Made by a program: the position numbers and the translations under genes. From Clostridiales bacterium (GTDB lineage Bacteria; Bacillota; Clostridia; Christensenellales; Borkfalkiaceae), in the NCBI GenBank assembly GCA_023667345.1, contig JAMPAF010000008.1, positions 1 through 64,000 on the forward strand: DNA of 64,000 bases, given 5' to 3'. Every line of letters begins with the position of its first letter. The first letter of the stretch is position 1. Positions 19,048 to 27,874 of the stretch are shown in pieces. Under the pieces are notes generated by a model. It did not search any database. It saw only the letters and a program-made list of their open reading frames with translations, and was not told where the DNA came from.

Positions 19048-19804
19048 GCGACACCTCGTCAATATCGAAAACGGGACCGTCCTTGCAGACCCTCGCGTTG
19101 CCGCCGTCCGCCTTTTTGCACACGCACACGAGGCACGCGCCTACGCCGCACCCCATGCGCTCTTCGAGCGACACGAGGCAGGGCGTTTTTACGCCGCTTT
19201 CTTTGAGTTTGTTTTTCAAAGCTTTCAGCATTACGGGCGGTCCGCACGCGATTATGAGGTCGGCGGGAACGCTTTCTATATCGTTAAAATATGCATTGAC
19301 CGCGTTGTTCTTTTCGCCCAACGAGCCGTCGTCGGTAACCACCGTAAGCTTTTCGCTTCTTTTAAATTCTTCCAAAAGGCAAGCGCAACCGCTGTTGCGG
19401 AAGCCTATATACGAGTAGAATTTTTTGTCATTATTGCCGCAGATTACGGGCACGAGCGGGAAAATGCCCACTCCGCCGCCGATAATTACCACGTTTTCCG
19501 CGCTTGCGGGAATAGTAAAGCCGTTGCCGAGCGGCAATAACACGGCGAGTTTGTCGCCCGCCTTCGCCTCGGAAAGCGCAACCGTGCCCTCGCCCTTGAC
19601 CTGAAAGCAGACGGTTATATCGTTACCCTCCGCTTTTACGATACCGAAGGGACGCTTTAAAAGGCGGGAATTATCGCCCGTGGCGATATTTAAAAACTGT
19701 CCGCCCTTAATTTCGCCCGCGCTCTCGGGCAACGTCACCGTCAGCGAATACGTATTGTCGGCAATTTTTTTTACCTCTTTTACCGTTGAAACGAGTTCTT
19801 TCAT
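19040..19804 (-). CDS. pyrK: Dihydroorotate dehydrogenase electron-transfer subunit
   Basis: FAD and [2Fe-2S] protein that passes electrons from PyrD to NAD. 254 residues. LLKRPFGI is the FAD-binding motif near residue 52; VVIIGGGVGIFPLVP is the nucleotide-binding loop; the cysteines of RMGCGVGACLVCVC with a later VCKDGPVF form the [2Fe-2S] site. The start overlaps the pyrF stop (ATGA). Confidence 0.95.
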   Translation of the reverse strand: MKELVSTVKEVKKIADNTYSLTVTLPESAGEIKGGQFLNIATGDNSRLLKRPFGIVKAEGNDITVCFQVKGEGTVALSEAKAGDKLAVLLPLGNGFTIPASAENVVIIGGGVGIFPLVPVICGNNDKKFYSYIGFRNSGCACLLEEFKRSEKLTVVTDDGSLGEKNNAVNAYFNDIESVPADLIIACGPPVMLKALKNKLKESGVKTPCLVSLEERMGCGVGACLVCVCKKADGGNARVCKDGPVFDIDEVSLD

Positions 19805-20715
19805 CTGCCCATCTTACCTATTGTCGAAGATAAATCTTTCTGCATATCTATGCACGCCGCTCTCGCCGCCTCGGCGTAGCCCATACCCGCATACGCGGGC
19901 TTTTTGTAGGCGCAGATTACGCCGCGGGAGTTGTTTACTATGCCGCCCAAACCGCGTTCGTCGAAGCAGCATTTGAGCATTTCGGCGTTGCCGCCCTGCG
20001 CGCCGTAGCCGGGAATCAGGAAAAACGTGTTCTTTAACTGCTTGCGAAGGTTAGCCGCCTCTTCGGGGTGGGTTGCGCCGACGACCGCGCCGACGTCCGA
20101 ATAACCGTACTTGCCTATGCAGTCCTTACCCCACTCCGCAACGAGCTTGCCCATACGCTCGTAAAGATACTCGCCGCTCTCTAATTTGAGATTCTGCAAC
20201 TCGCCGCTCGAGGGGTTGGACGTTTTGACGAGCACGAAAATGCCCTTGTCGTTCTTTTTGATATCCTCGATAAAGGGCGCGATGCCGTCCGTGCCGAGGT
20301 AGCCGTTTACGGTGAGCATATCCGCGGGGAACGCCGTCAGCTTTTTGCCGTTTATGTCGGTGTTGCCGAGATACGCCGTGGAATAGCACTTTGCAGTTGA
20401 GCCTATGTCGTTGCGCTTACAGTCGGCTATTACGTACATTCCTCTGCCGCGGGCGTAGTTTACCGTGCAGTCGAAGGCGCGCAAGCCGTCGAAGCCGTAC
20501 TGCTCGTAATAGGCAACCTGCACCTTTACGGCGGGCACGATGTCGCAAACCTTGTCGATTATATTCATATTGAATTCTATAATCTGTTCGACGACGCCCT
20601 CGAAGGTCGCCATACCGTCGCGCATTTCGTCGGGCAGGTACGAAAAGTCGGTATCGAGCCCTACACACGTGGGATTTTGCATTTCGATAATTTTTTCGAT
20701 TAGTTTATCAGTCAT
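19801..20715 (-). CDS. pyrF: Orotidine-5'-phosphate decarboxylase, type 2
   Basis: Makes UMP from OMP. 304 residues, the longer type 2 subfamily. MQNPTCVGLDTDF opens the barrel, VIADCKRNDIG holds the catalytic Lys/Asp array, and LVKTSNPSSGELQ and LIPGYGAQGG are phosphate-binding segments. GAGGG precedes the ATG. Repeat A separates it from pyrC. Confidence 0.95.
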   Translation of the reverse strand: MTDKLIEKIIEMQNPTCVGLDTDFSYLPDEMRDGMATFEGVVEQIIEFNMNIIDKVCDIVPAVKVQVAYYEQYGFDGLRAFDCTVNYARGRGMYVIADCKRNDIGSTAKCYSTAYLGNTDINGKKLTAFPADMLTVNGYLGTDGIAPFIEDIKKNDKGIFVLVKTSNPSSGELQNLKLESGEYLYERMGKLVAEWGKDCIGKYGYSDVGAVVGATHPEEAANLRKQLKNTFFLIPGYGAQGGNAEMLKCCFDERGLGGIVNNSRGVICAYKKPAYAGMGYAEAARAACIDMQKDLSSTIGKMGR

Positions 20716-20740
20716 AATTCATTTCCCTCATTATATTTTT

Positions 20741-20901
20741 TCTCGCAAAAATCTTCCGCTTGGGGCGCGCCCCGTTGTTTACAACGGCACGAAGTAAATA
20801 TTTTTTGCAAATATTCGCAAATTGGGTACTTCGCTACGCTACGTGCGACCGCCTTTGGCGGGCGGGCGCGCTGCGCAAAAGCGTGGTTTTGCTTGCTAAA
20901 T
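20741..20901. repeat. Repeat family A, copy between pyrC and pyrF
   Basis: Matches the purC copy: CTCGCAAAAATCTTCCGCTTG at the gene-proximal end (about 25 bp upstream of the pyrF ATG), GGGTACTTCGCTACGCTACG, the CGCCTTTGGCGGGCGG core and GTGGTTTTGCTTGC. The central region is shorter here. Confidence 0.75.
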
Positions 20902-20927
20902 TTATTTATTTTTAAAGTTTTGCACTC

Positions 20928-22199
20928 TTATGCAGTGTATTTAACTTCGCCGTCGACGAGCGTTAAGCATACTTTGCCGTACACTTTATAGCCGTTGAAC
21001 GGCGTGTTCTTTCCTTTGGAAAGAAATTTGCTGCCGTCTATCGTGTAAGCCGCGTTCAAGTCGACTACCGCAAGGTCGGCAACTCCGCCTTCCCTTATCT
21101 CGCCGCCCTCTAAATCGAGCGTCTTTGCGGGGTTGTACGACATTAATTTCATCAGCCCGTCAAGCCCCATAATTCCGCTCTTTACAAGGTAGGTATACGA
21201 GAGCGCGAAGCTCGTCTCTATACCGCTCATACCGAACGCCGCGAGGTTGTATTCCACCTCTTTATCCTTCTTCGAATGGGGCGCGTGGTCGGTGACTATG
21301 CAGTCCAACGTGCCGTCCTTCAACCCCTCGGTTATCGCCTTTCTGTCGACCTCCTCTCTCACGGGCGGATTGACCTTCGTGAACGTGTCGAAGTCCGTGA
21401 TGATATCGTCGGTCAGAATAAAGTAATGCGGGCAGGTTTCGGCGGTGACTTTAACGCCCCTCCTTTTCGCCGAGCGAATGATATCGACGCCGCTGTACGT
21501 GGAAACGTGACAGATATGCACGGGCACGTTCAAACTTTCGGCAAGCGCGATATCGCGGGCAATCATGATATCTTCCGCCGCGCGGGGACTGCCCTTTAAG
21601 CCGGTGAGAGTGGAATTTTTACCCTCGTTTACGACGCCGCCGTCGACTAAATTTATATCCTCGCAGTGGCAAAGACACTTTAAGTTAAAACCGCTCGCGT
21701 ACTCCATACCGAGGCGCATTATTAGCGAGTTCATGACAGATTTGCCGTCGTCTGAAACTGCCACCGCGCCCGCCTTAGCCATCTTGCCTATGTCGGCAAG
21801 CGCCTCGCCGTTTTCACCCTTTGTTATCGCGCCTATCGGATTTATCTTGCAGAGGTTGACCTCGCTTTGGCGGGTCTTGATATATTTGACCACGACTGCG
21901 TTGTCGCACACGGGCGAGGTATTGGGCATACAGCAGACCTGCGTCACGCCGCCCGCCACCGCCGCCTTGGAGCCGCTTTCGATATCTTCCTTGCCCTCGA
22001 ACCCCGGCTCGCGAAGATGCACGTGCATATCAATAATTCCGGGGATAACCGTCTTTCCGCCAGCGTCGATTACTTTGTAATCGGGTGCGGGTTTAATGTC
22101 CTTTGCAATCTTGGATATTTTGCCGTCCTCTATTAAAATATCGAGCTTTTCAACCCCGTTTAAAAGCACGGCTTCGCCGCCTTTAATCAATGTTTTCAT
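20928..22199 (-). CDS. pyrC: Dihydroorotase, class I
   Basis: Zinc amidohydrolase that cyclises carbamoyl aspartate. 423 residues. IDMHVHLREPG carries the HxH metal pair, CHCEDINL and VHICHVST supply later metal histidines, and VTDHAPHSKKDKE holds the catalytic Asp. Length and motifs fit class I. The ATG overlaps the pyrB stop (ATGA). Confidence 0.96.
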   Translation of the reverse strand: MKTLIKGGEAVLLNGVEKLDILIEDGKISKIAKDIKPAPDYKVIDAGGKTVIPGIIDMHVHLREPGFEGKEDIESGSKAAVAGGVTQVCCMPNTSPVCDNAVVVKYIKTRQSEVNLCKINPIGAITKGENGEALADIGKMAKAGAVAVSDDGKSVMNSLIMRLGMEYASGFNLKCLCHCEDINLVDGGVVNEGKNSTLTGLKGSPRAAEDIMIARDIALAESLNVPVHICHVSTYSGVDIIRSAKRRGVKVTAETCPHYFILTDDIITDFDTFTKVNPPVREEVDRKAITEGLKDGTLDCIVTDHAPHSKKDKEVEYNLAAFGMSGIETSFALSYTYLVKSGIMGLDGLMKLMSYNPAKTLDLEGGEIREGGVADLAVVDLNAAYTIDGSKFLSKGKNTPFNGYKVYGKVCLTLVDGEVKYTA

Positions 22200-23125
22200 C
22201 TATGCGCCTCCCTGTATTCGGAAAGTAATTTCAGCGCCGCCATGCGCACCGCAAGCCCGCTCGTCACCTGGTCCTCTATGCGGCTTTTATCGCCGTCGAT
22301 AAGCTGCGGCGTGAGCTCAACCCCGCGGTTGACCGGTCCGGGGTGAACGACGATTGCGCCCTTTGCGGCGTGCTTTAAAACCTCGTCGTTTACGCCGTAA
22401 AAGCGCGAATATTCTGAAAGCGACGGGAACAGTCCGCCCGATTGCCTTTCGAGCTGAATTCTCAGCCCCATTACCGCGTTTGCGCCGTCGACGCATTCCT
22501 CGCGGGAGTTTGCTATGTGCGCGCCAAGCTCGTCAAAGCCCTTCGGAATGAGCGTTCGAGGGGCGTAAACCCACACCTCCGCGCCCATTTTCGTCAAACC
22601 GAAAAGGTTTGATTTTGCCACGCGGCTGTGCTTGATATCGCCCAAAATCGCCACTTTAAGCCCCTTTAACGTGCCGAATTCCTCGCGTATCGAGAGCATG
22701 TCCAAAAGGGCTTGCGTGGGGTGTTCGTTCATGCCGTCGCCGCCGTTTAAAACCGAGCAACCCACCGTTTTGGCAAGCAGGTGGGGCGCGCCTCCCATCG
22801 GGTGGCGTATGGCGATAAAGTCGGTGGCGAGCGCTTGAAGCGTCTTGCCAGTGTCGATGAGCGTTTCGCCCTTTTGCACCGAGCTCGACGACGCGGCAAT
22901 ATTTATTTCCGTCGCGCCGAGGTACTTGCCCGCAAGCTCGAACGAGGAGCGCGTTCTCGTGCTGTTTTCGTAGAAGAGCGTAACGAGCGTCTTGCCCTTT
23001 AAAAGGTCGAAACTCTTCTTCCCGCTCTTCACGGCTTTTTTGAACTCTTCCGCCGTGTCGAGAATTGAATTTATCTCTTCCGCGGATATGTCCCTTAATC
23101 CTAATAAATCTTTTGTTTTAAGCAT
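22196..23125 (-). CDS. pyrB: Aspartate carbamoyltransferase catalytic subunit
   Basis: Joins carbamoyl phosphate and aspartate. 309 residues. FYENSTRTRSSFE is the carbamoyl-phosphate motif near residue 52; HPTQALLDM and VHPGPVNRG are further signatures. No regulatory subunit gene pyrI is in the operon, so control is probably at transcription, consistent with the leader upstream. Confidence 0.96.
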   Translation of the reverse strand: MLKTKDLLGLRDISAEEINSILDTAEEFKKAVKSGKKSFDLLKGKTLVTLFYENSTRTRSSFELAGKYLGATEINIAASSSSVQKGETLIDTGKTLQALATDFIAIRHPMGGAPHLLAKTVGCSVLNGGDGMNEHPTQALLDMLSIREEFGTLKGLKVAILGDIKHSRVAKSNLFGLTKMGAEVWVYAPRTLIPKGFDELGAHIANSREECVDGANAVMGLRIQLERQSGGLFPSLSEYSRFYGVNDEVLKHAAKGAIVVHPGPVNRGVELTPQLIDGDKSRIEDQVTSGLAVRMAALKLLSEYREAHR

Positions 23126-23160
23126 CTCCTTAAATTCCTTAAAAAGTGTTATAAGGCATT

Positions 23161-23182
23161 AAAAAAGCGGCAACAATGCCGT
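23161..23182 (-). terminator. Attenuator hairpin in the pyr leader
   Basis: A CGGCA/TGCCG stem with a 4-nt loop followed by C and six T on the minus strand, ending about 36 nt before the pyrB ATG. An upstream GCGGTA segment (plus about 23211-23216) can pair with the 3' arm TGCCGC as an alternative antiterminator. No PyrR-binding consensus was recognised. Confidence 0.65.
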
Positions 23183-23219
23183 AAAAAATACGACAGTTAT
23201 ACCGCCTTTAAACGAGTTA

Positions 23220-23276
23220 TTAAATTGGCGCCGACGCAAATCTTACTACGTAAACGGCAATTTTCAAAGCCTTCAT
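23220..23276 (-). CDS. Candidate 18-residue leader peptide upstream of pyrB
   Basis: An ATG at 23276, about 20-25 nt after the predicted transcription start, opens an 18-codon ORF (MKALKIAVYVVRFASAPI) ending at 23220 before the attenuator. AAAGG lies about 10 nt upstream. In E. coli pyrBI a leader ORF couples translation to a UTP-sensitive attenuator; a similar role here is inference. Confidence 0.4.
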   Translation of the reverse strand: MKALKIAVYVVRFASAPI

Positions 23277-23302
23277 TTCGCCAAAACCTTTAATTTTTTA
23301 AA

Positions 23303-23331
23303 AGTATACCACAACTTATTTTCAAAGTAAA
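23303..23331 (-). promoter_or_regulatory. Promoter of the pyr operon
   Basis: -35 TTTACT at 23326-23331 and -10 TATACT at 23303-23308 with a 17-nt spacer. It places the start of transcription near 23296, upstream of the leader ORF and attenuator. Confidence 0.7.
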
Positions 23332-23359
23332 GAATTTAAAGCGCGATTTTCGCAAAATA

Positions 23360-24055
23360 TTACAAAATGCGCTGCAGGGTAAAGGCGACTTTGTCGCACG
23401 AGGTGAGAATGTATTCTATGCCGTCTTTGACCGTGCGGAAAGGAAAATAACTTTGACCGTGGATATGCCCGAAAACTACCTTGTCCACTCCGTTTTCCTT
23501 GAAAAGGTCGGAAAAAAGCGTGTCCTGCAATTTGGGATTGACCGGCGGGTAGTGCGTCATAACGATTAAAATATCGCCCTCTTCACGCACCTTTTCAACC
23601 TGCTTAAAGCAAAGCTTAAACCGCTCGGCTTCCCTTAAATACAGTTTTTCATCGTGCTCGGTATAGTCCGCGCTGCCGGGGCACGACCACCCGCGCGAGC
23701 CGCAGATTATTACGTTTCCGAATTTTACGCAGTCGTTCTGCAAGAAATAAAAAGTGTCGTCGGGGGCGGCGTCGCGAAGCTTTGTTATACCGTTCCACCA
23801 AAAGTCGTGATTGCCGCGGATAAAGATTTTTTTGCCCTTTAACCCCTTTAAAGATTGTAAATCGACAAGCCCCTCTTTCAGCTCCGTGCCCCAGCTCGTG
23901 TCGCCGCACAAAAGCACGATGTCGCCGTCGGAAACCTTACTTTGCCAGTCGTTTTTAATCTTGTCGAAGTGACCTTCCCAGCCTGCACCGAACACGTCCA
24001 TCGGCTTGTCGCACGTTCCCGAAAGATGCAAATCGCTTATCGAAAAAATTTTCAT
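23360..24055 (-). CDS. Calcineurin-like metallophosphoesterase
   Basis: A 231-residue predicted cytosolic phosphoesterase with all five dimetal motifs: SDLHLS, GDTSWG, RGNHDFWW, MTHYPP and GHIHGQS. The exact substrate is unknown. TATAAT lies 6 nt before the ATG and no Shine-Dalgarno sequence is present, suggesting a leaderless mRNA. Confidence 0.88.
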   Translation of the reverse strand: MKIFSISDLHLSGTCDKPMDVFGAGWEGHFDKIKNDWQSKVSDGDIVLLCGDTSWGTELKEGLVDLQSLKGLKGKKIFIRGNHDFWWNGITKLRDAAPDDTFYFLQNDCVKFGNVIICGSRGWSCPGSADYTEHDEKLYLREAERFKLCFKQVEKVREEGDILIVMTHYPPVNPKLQDTLFSDLFKENGVDKVVFGHIHGQSYFPFRTVKDGIEYILTSCDKVAFTLQRIL

Positions 24056-24269
24056 AAATTAATTATATCACCAAAAATTATAAAATTAAAGCGATTTGGC
24101 TTGTGGCATAAAAATTGTTAAAATTAGCGTATTTTAAGCGATTATGCGTGACATAGTACTATTCAATTTACTTAAAACGTGAAATATGGGCGGCAAAATC
24201 GTTAATTTTGCCGCCCGACTGTAATTGTAGCAAGTTTTAAAAGGTATCTTTAAAATCAGCCTTTTCGAC

Positions 24270-24926
24270 CTATTTGCAGTTGCAATTTTTTCCCTGAGGA
24301 TAGAGCGGCAGTTCGAAAAATCCCGCGCATACCTCCTTCGAATAGTCCTGTGCGGGGGGAATTGCACAGTAGCCGTAGCTGGGAATCAACAACTCGACGT
24401 CGATGGCGATTTTTAATATTACCGTCGTGCACGCGTTTACCGTAAAGGTTCCCGCTTCTGCATTGAAGGTACCCTCGGCGCAGACGACCGACCCTTGGGC
24501 AACCACCTTGAAGGGCATAATCGACGGCGCGGGCACGTACAGAAGAACGTCCTCGGTTATGGCTATGGAAGCCGTTCCGACCCCCTCCGCGCCGTTAGCG
24601 TCGGTGTAGACAACTTCGACGGGAATGTTGACCGTCGCCTGCACCCTTGCGCAGCCTTGCTTATCCGCAAGCCTTTCCACGTTCACGTTGGTGAGCGTTA
24701 CGCCCGCATCGGTGGAGCGCGCGCTTATGAAAGTCAAGGGATATGTAGGGTTGGCGGGCGTGAAGGACGTAACCGTCATCGTGTAGTTTTCTATCTGTAC
24801 CTGTTTAATACACGCGTCAAAGATTTTCTGTGCTTGTATGCACACCTTTTCGCACATGCCGTTTAACGGGTTTCCGTTTATTGTGCCGGGACATTTATCC
24901 GACTGAAAATTTGAAAAGAACGACAT
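24270..24926 (-). CDS. Cys-rich hypothetical protein, possibly spore-surface
   Basis: A 218-residue protein without signal peptide or membrane helix. The N terminus has CPGT and GMCEKVCIQAQKIFDACIKQ, a pattern seen in clostridial DUF3794-type and exosporium-associated proteins. The middle is beta-rich (VQATVNIPVEVVYTDANG and repeats of alternating hydrophobics). The C terminus ends KNCNCK. About ten cysteines suggest disulfide or metal cross-linking. The family assignment is uncertain. GGAGG precedes the ATG. Confidence 0.6.
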   Translation of the reverse strand: MSFFSNFQSDKCPGTINGNPLNGMCEKVCIQAQKIFDACIKQVQIENYTMTVTSFTPANPTYPLTFISARSTDAGVTLTNVNVERLADKQGCARVQATVNIPVEVVYTDANGAEGVGTASIAITEDVLLYVPAPSIMPFKVVAQGSVVCAEGTFNAEAGTFTVNACTTVILKIAIDVELLIPSYGYCAIPPAQDYSKEVCAGFFELPLYPQGKNCNCK

Positions 24927-25010
24927 TTTTACCTCCGTTTATTTTATATGCCGCATGGTTTTATGCGAATATTTCCGTTACTCTAATATATGCTTACGCT
25001 TTCAAATGCG

Positions 25011-25280
25011 TTACGGCAGCCAGATTTTAAGCGTCGGGTATACGGCGCGGGCGCCGTTTTCCTTGCGAAGCAACTCCTCGTCTACCCCTTCCCTTCGGGC
25101 TATCGCCCCGTACGTGTCGCCCGCTAAGGCGTACACAAAGCGTTTGGGCGGGGAAAGCTCTATAATTTTGCCGCAGAAAACTTTGTCCGCGGGGCAACAA
25201 AAGGCTGCGGACACGTCTTTATCCGTTACTCCTTTGCGTATTCTCAGATACCTGCCCCTCTCCAAAGTAAGCGAAAACAT
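25011..25280 (-). CDS. Small LysM-like protein
   Basis: About 89 residues from the ATG at 25280. RYLRIRKGVTDKDVSAAF resembles one degenerate LysM-like half, and FVYALAGDTYGAIARREGVDEELLRKENG is a clear LysM-type motif (Y.V..GDT...IA...GV....L...N). There is no signal peptide. A TATATT box lies 5 nt before the ATG with TTCACA upstream and there is no ribosome site, so it is probably leaderless. It diverges from the SpoVB-like gene. Confidence 0.6.
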   Translation of the reverse strand: MFSLTLERGRYLRIRKGVTDKDVSAAFCCPADKVFCGKIIELSPPKRFVYALAGDTYGAIARREGVDEELLRKENGARAVYPTLKIWLP

Positions 25281-25348
25281 ACTATAATATACTCGGAAAC
25301 GACATAATTTGTGAATAATCGGGAAGTTCGGTTTGTAGAATATTGTTG

Positions 25349-26869
25349 ATGAAGAAGACAAAGACGAAAAAGAAGAGCAATATTTATAAATCGGCGGCTC
25401 AGGTTACCGTGTTTTCCACCTTCGAAAAGGCGCTGAGCTTTGTTTACAGAATTATACTTTCCCGCTCGATAGGCGCGGAAGGGCTGGGCATTTATCAGAT
25501 ATGCCTTTCGGTATTTTCGGTATTTTTAACCGCCGCGTCGAGCGGAATTCCCGTAACCGTATCCCGCCTTATCGCCAAAAACACGGCTATCGGCAACGCA
25601 AAGGGCAAGCACGCGGTGGTTACGGCGGGAATTCTGTGCACGCTGTTATTTACCGTGCCCGCCGCCCTCGTAATGTTCCTCGCACGCGATTTGTACGCAT
25701 TTTTATTCCCCGACCGCGACTGCGTAAAAATATTTTTGTGGCTGCTCCCCGGGCTGATTTTAACCTCGATATACGCGATAATGCGCGGGTCCTTCTGGGG
25801 AAACAAGCAGTTTTTGCCGTACAGCATAATAGAGCTTGCCGAAAACGCCGTCATGGTGGCGTGCGGGTGCGCCCTTATCGGCTTTGCTCACACGGCAAAG
25901 GACGGCGCGCGCATGGCGGTTATAGCCGTGCTCGTTTCGTACATATTCTCGTTTGCCGTATCCCTCGGCTGGTACTTTTTCAAGGGCGGCAGAATAGTCA
26001 ACCCCAAACCGCAGTTCAAGCCGCTTGTAAAGGCGTCGCTTCCCATTACCGCAATGCGCACTTCCACCTCGCTTTTAAATTCGTGCGTGGCGATGTTTTT
26101 GCCCGCGCTCCTCTCTAAAGCGTGCGGTTACACGGGCAGCGAAGCCCTCGCCCTGTACGGGACGGTTATAGGAATGAGCGTGCCCATGCTGATGATACCC
26201 AACTCGCTTATAGGCTCGATTGCCGTCGTCGTCGCGCCCGAGATGAGCGAAAACTTTTACGCAAAGCGTAACGAACTACTTAAAAGGGATATCGAAAGGA
26301 CGATAAAGTCGTCGGTGCTGATTGCCACCGTGCTCATACCCGTAATGTTTACGTTGGGCGAGGATATAGGCATACTCTTCTACGCAAGCGGGCTGAGCGG
26401 CGCGGTTATGCGCAGATTTTCGTTTATGATGCTGCCCATGTGCATATCCATGATTACGACAACCATCTTAAACTCGCTCAATTTCGAGGTGCGCACCCTC
26501 ATTTATTTCTTTATCGGCGCGATAGCTATGATTGGCACCATTTTCGGCTTTACGCACCTTTTGGGAATAAACGCGTATATGGTCGGACTGACTTTAAGCT
26601 TTGTTATAACCGCGGCTTTGAACCTCAGGCTGTTGAAGAAGAACTGTCCGGATATAAACTATTTGGGCTATCTTTTAAAGAGCATTGCGATATGCGCGGC
26701 GGCGTGCCTTTTCGGATGGCTTTTATCCAACCTGTTTGCAGGCGTTTTGCCCGCGATTTGGCGGCTTATTCTGTGCGGCGGCGCGGTTTCGCTGTTCGCG
26801 CTGGGCGCGTTCTGCGGTATGGAAATGCTGTCCGCGCGCCCCATTAAAAAACTGTTTTCAAAGGCTTAA
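25349..26869 (+). CDS. SpoVB/MurJ-like polysaccharide flippase (MOP superfamily)
   Basis: A 506-residue protein with about 14 transmembrane helices. The N-terminal SRSIGAEGLGIYQI and SSGIPVTVSRLIAKN motifs are typical of the SpoVB branch, whose Bacillus member acts in spore cortex synthesis; lipid-linked precursors are the likely substrates. The ATG at 25349 follows two TTG codons. TAGAAT lies 7 nt upstream and no Shine-Dalgarno sequence is visible. A specific role in sporulation is inferred from the family only. Confidence 0.85.
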   Translation: MKKTKTKKKSNIYKSAAQVTVFSTFEKALSFVYRIILSRSIGAEGLGIYQICLSVFSVFLTAASSGIPVTVSRLIAKNTAIGNAKGKHAVVTAGILCTLLFTVPAALVMFLARDLYAFLFPDRDCVKIFLWLLPGLILTSIYAIMRGSFWGNKQFLPYSIIELAENAVMVACGCALIGFAHTAKDGARMAVIAVLVSYIFSFAVSLGWYFFKGGRIVNPKPQFKPLVKASLPITAMRTSTSLLNSCVAMFLPALLSKACGYTGSEALALYGTVIGMSVPMLMIPNSLIGSIAVVVAPEMSENFYAKRNELLKRDIERTIKSSVLIATVLIPVMFTLGEDIGILFYASGLSGAVMRRFSFMMLPMCISMITTTILNSLNFEVRTLIYFFIGAIAMIGTIFGFTHLLGINAYMVGLTLSFVITAALNLRLLKKNCPDINYLGYLLKSIAICAAACLFGWLLSNLFAGVLPAIWRLILCGGAVSLFALGAFCGMEMLSARPIKKLFSKA

Positions 26870-26931
26870 TGCGCTCTTTTAACGCGTTGTACTACTCGGA
26901 ATGACAAATTGAAAATTGCGGATTAAAAAAG

Positions 26932-27312
26932 CTATGCTTTTTTATTCTGCAACTGCGTAACGAGCCCGAACAGTTGCTTGACGGCGAGGGCGACGAGGAA
27001 GAGCCCGAACAGCTTTTTTAAAACCTGCGTGGGCAACGCCGCCATCAAAAGCCCGCCGAGAACGGTGGTTATGAGCGCGGGAATAATAATTTCCCACACG
27101 TCGTCCGTCCTTAAAAGCCCGCTCTTTTTGTGCTGGGGCAGAACGAGCGCCGCCATGGGCAGAAAGGCTATGACGTTCGTCGCCTGCGCGAGGTGCTGGT
27201 TTACGCCTAAAATTAAGGTGAGCGCGGGTATTAAAATAGTGCCTCCGCCCATACCCATTCCGCCTAATACGCCCGCCGCAAAGCCTACTGAAAGATATAC
27301 GATAAACGACAT
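26932..27312 (-). CDS. TSUP (TauE/SafE) family half-size protein, second of pair
   Basis: 126 residues, about four transmembrane helices, with the half-repeat motif VLGGMGMGGGTILIPAL. TSUP exporters normally have two such halves in about 250 residues; here the halves are separate genes. The ATG follows the partner stop within 2 nt (TGATATG), so the two are coupled. Substrates of the family include sulfite and other organosulfur anions; this one is unknown. Confidence 0.82.
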   Translation of the reverse strand: MSFIVYLSVGFAAGVLGGMGMGGGTILIPALTLILGVNQHLAQATNVIAFLPMAALVLPQHKKSGLLRTDDVWEIIIPALITTVLGGLLMAALPTQVLKKLFGLFLVALAVKQLFGLVTQLQNKKA

Positions 27313-27313
27313 A

Positions 27314-27670
27314 TCAGCCTATCACCATTCTTAACCCCGCCGCGAGCATTATCGCGATAAAGGTTATATCCACCCAGATTTTCGGCAGTTTACCCAAAAG
27401 CTTTGCGCCCAAAAGCCCGCCCGCCACGTTGCCTAACGCGGCGGGTATTATTATCGACAGGTCGCAAAACCCGTATAAAATATAGGTGATTGCGCTCACG
27501 ATACACACGGGCGTTATTATCAAAATAGCCGTCGCGTGAGCCTGCTTTCTGGGGTAATTTAAAACGTCCGACAAAATCGGCACGGCAATCATTCCGCCGC
27601 CTCCGCCGAACAGTCCGTTTATCGCGCCGAGCGCAAGTCCTCCGCCCACCGCTTTTTTGTTTATTTTCAA
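27314..27670 (-). CDS. TSUP (TauE/SafE) family half-size protein, first of pair
   Basis: 118 residues, about four helices, with NGLFGGGGGMIAVPIL, the N-terminal half motif of TauE/SafE permeases, and ATAILIITPV. It probably assembles with the downstream half as a heterodimer. The stop is a clean TGA with no sign of a recent frameshift joining the frames. Confidence 0.82.
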   Translation of the reverse strand: MKINKKAVGGGLALGAINGLFGGGGGMIAVPILSDVLNYPRKQAHATAILIITPVCIVSAITYILYGFCDLSIIIPAALGNVAGGLLGAKLLGKLPKIWVDITFIAIMLAAGLRMVIG

Positions 27671-27764
27671 TGCCGAAACCTCTTAATTTTTCTTTTCTAT
27701 ATAATAAGTTTCCGCAAAATTTTTATAATAATGAATTTTTTTGGTTTACAGCCGCCATAATCAG

Positions 27765-27793
27765 TTGCAAAAAGCTTGCTTTTATATTAAAAT
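27765..27793 (+). promoter_or_regulatory. Promoter of the large surface protein gene
   Basis: TTGCAA at 27765-27770, a 17-nt spacer, TAAAAT at 27788-27793. The 5' UTR is about 75 nt and carries AAAGGTG before the ATG. Confidence 0.65.
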
Positions 27794-27874
27794 AGTAGGG
27801 TATGAAATCTCAGCTTAGCTATTCGGACAAGCCGAGAAAAATAACACAGACAAACTCTTTTTTAAAGGTGCTAA

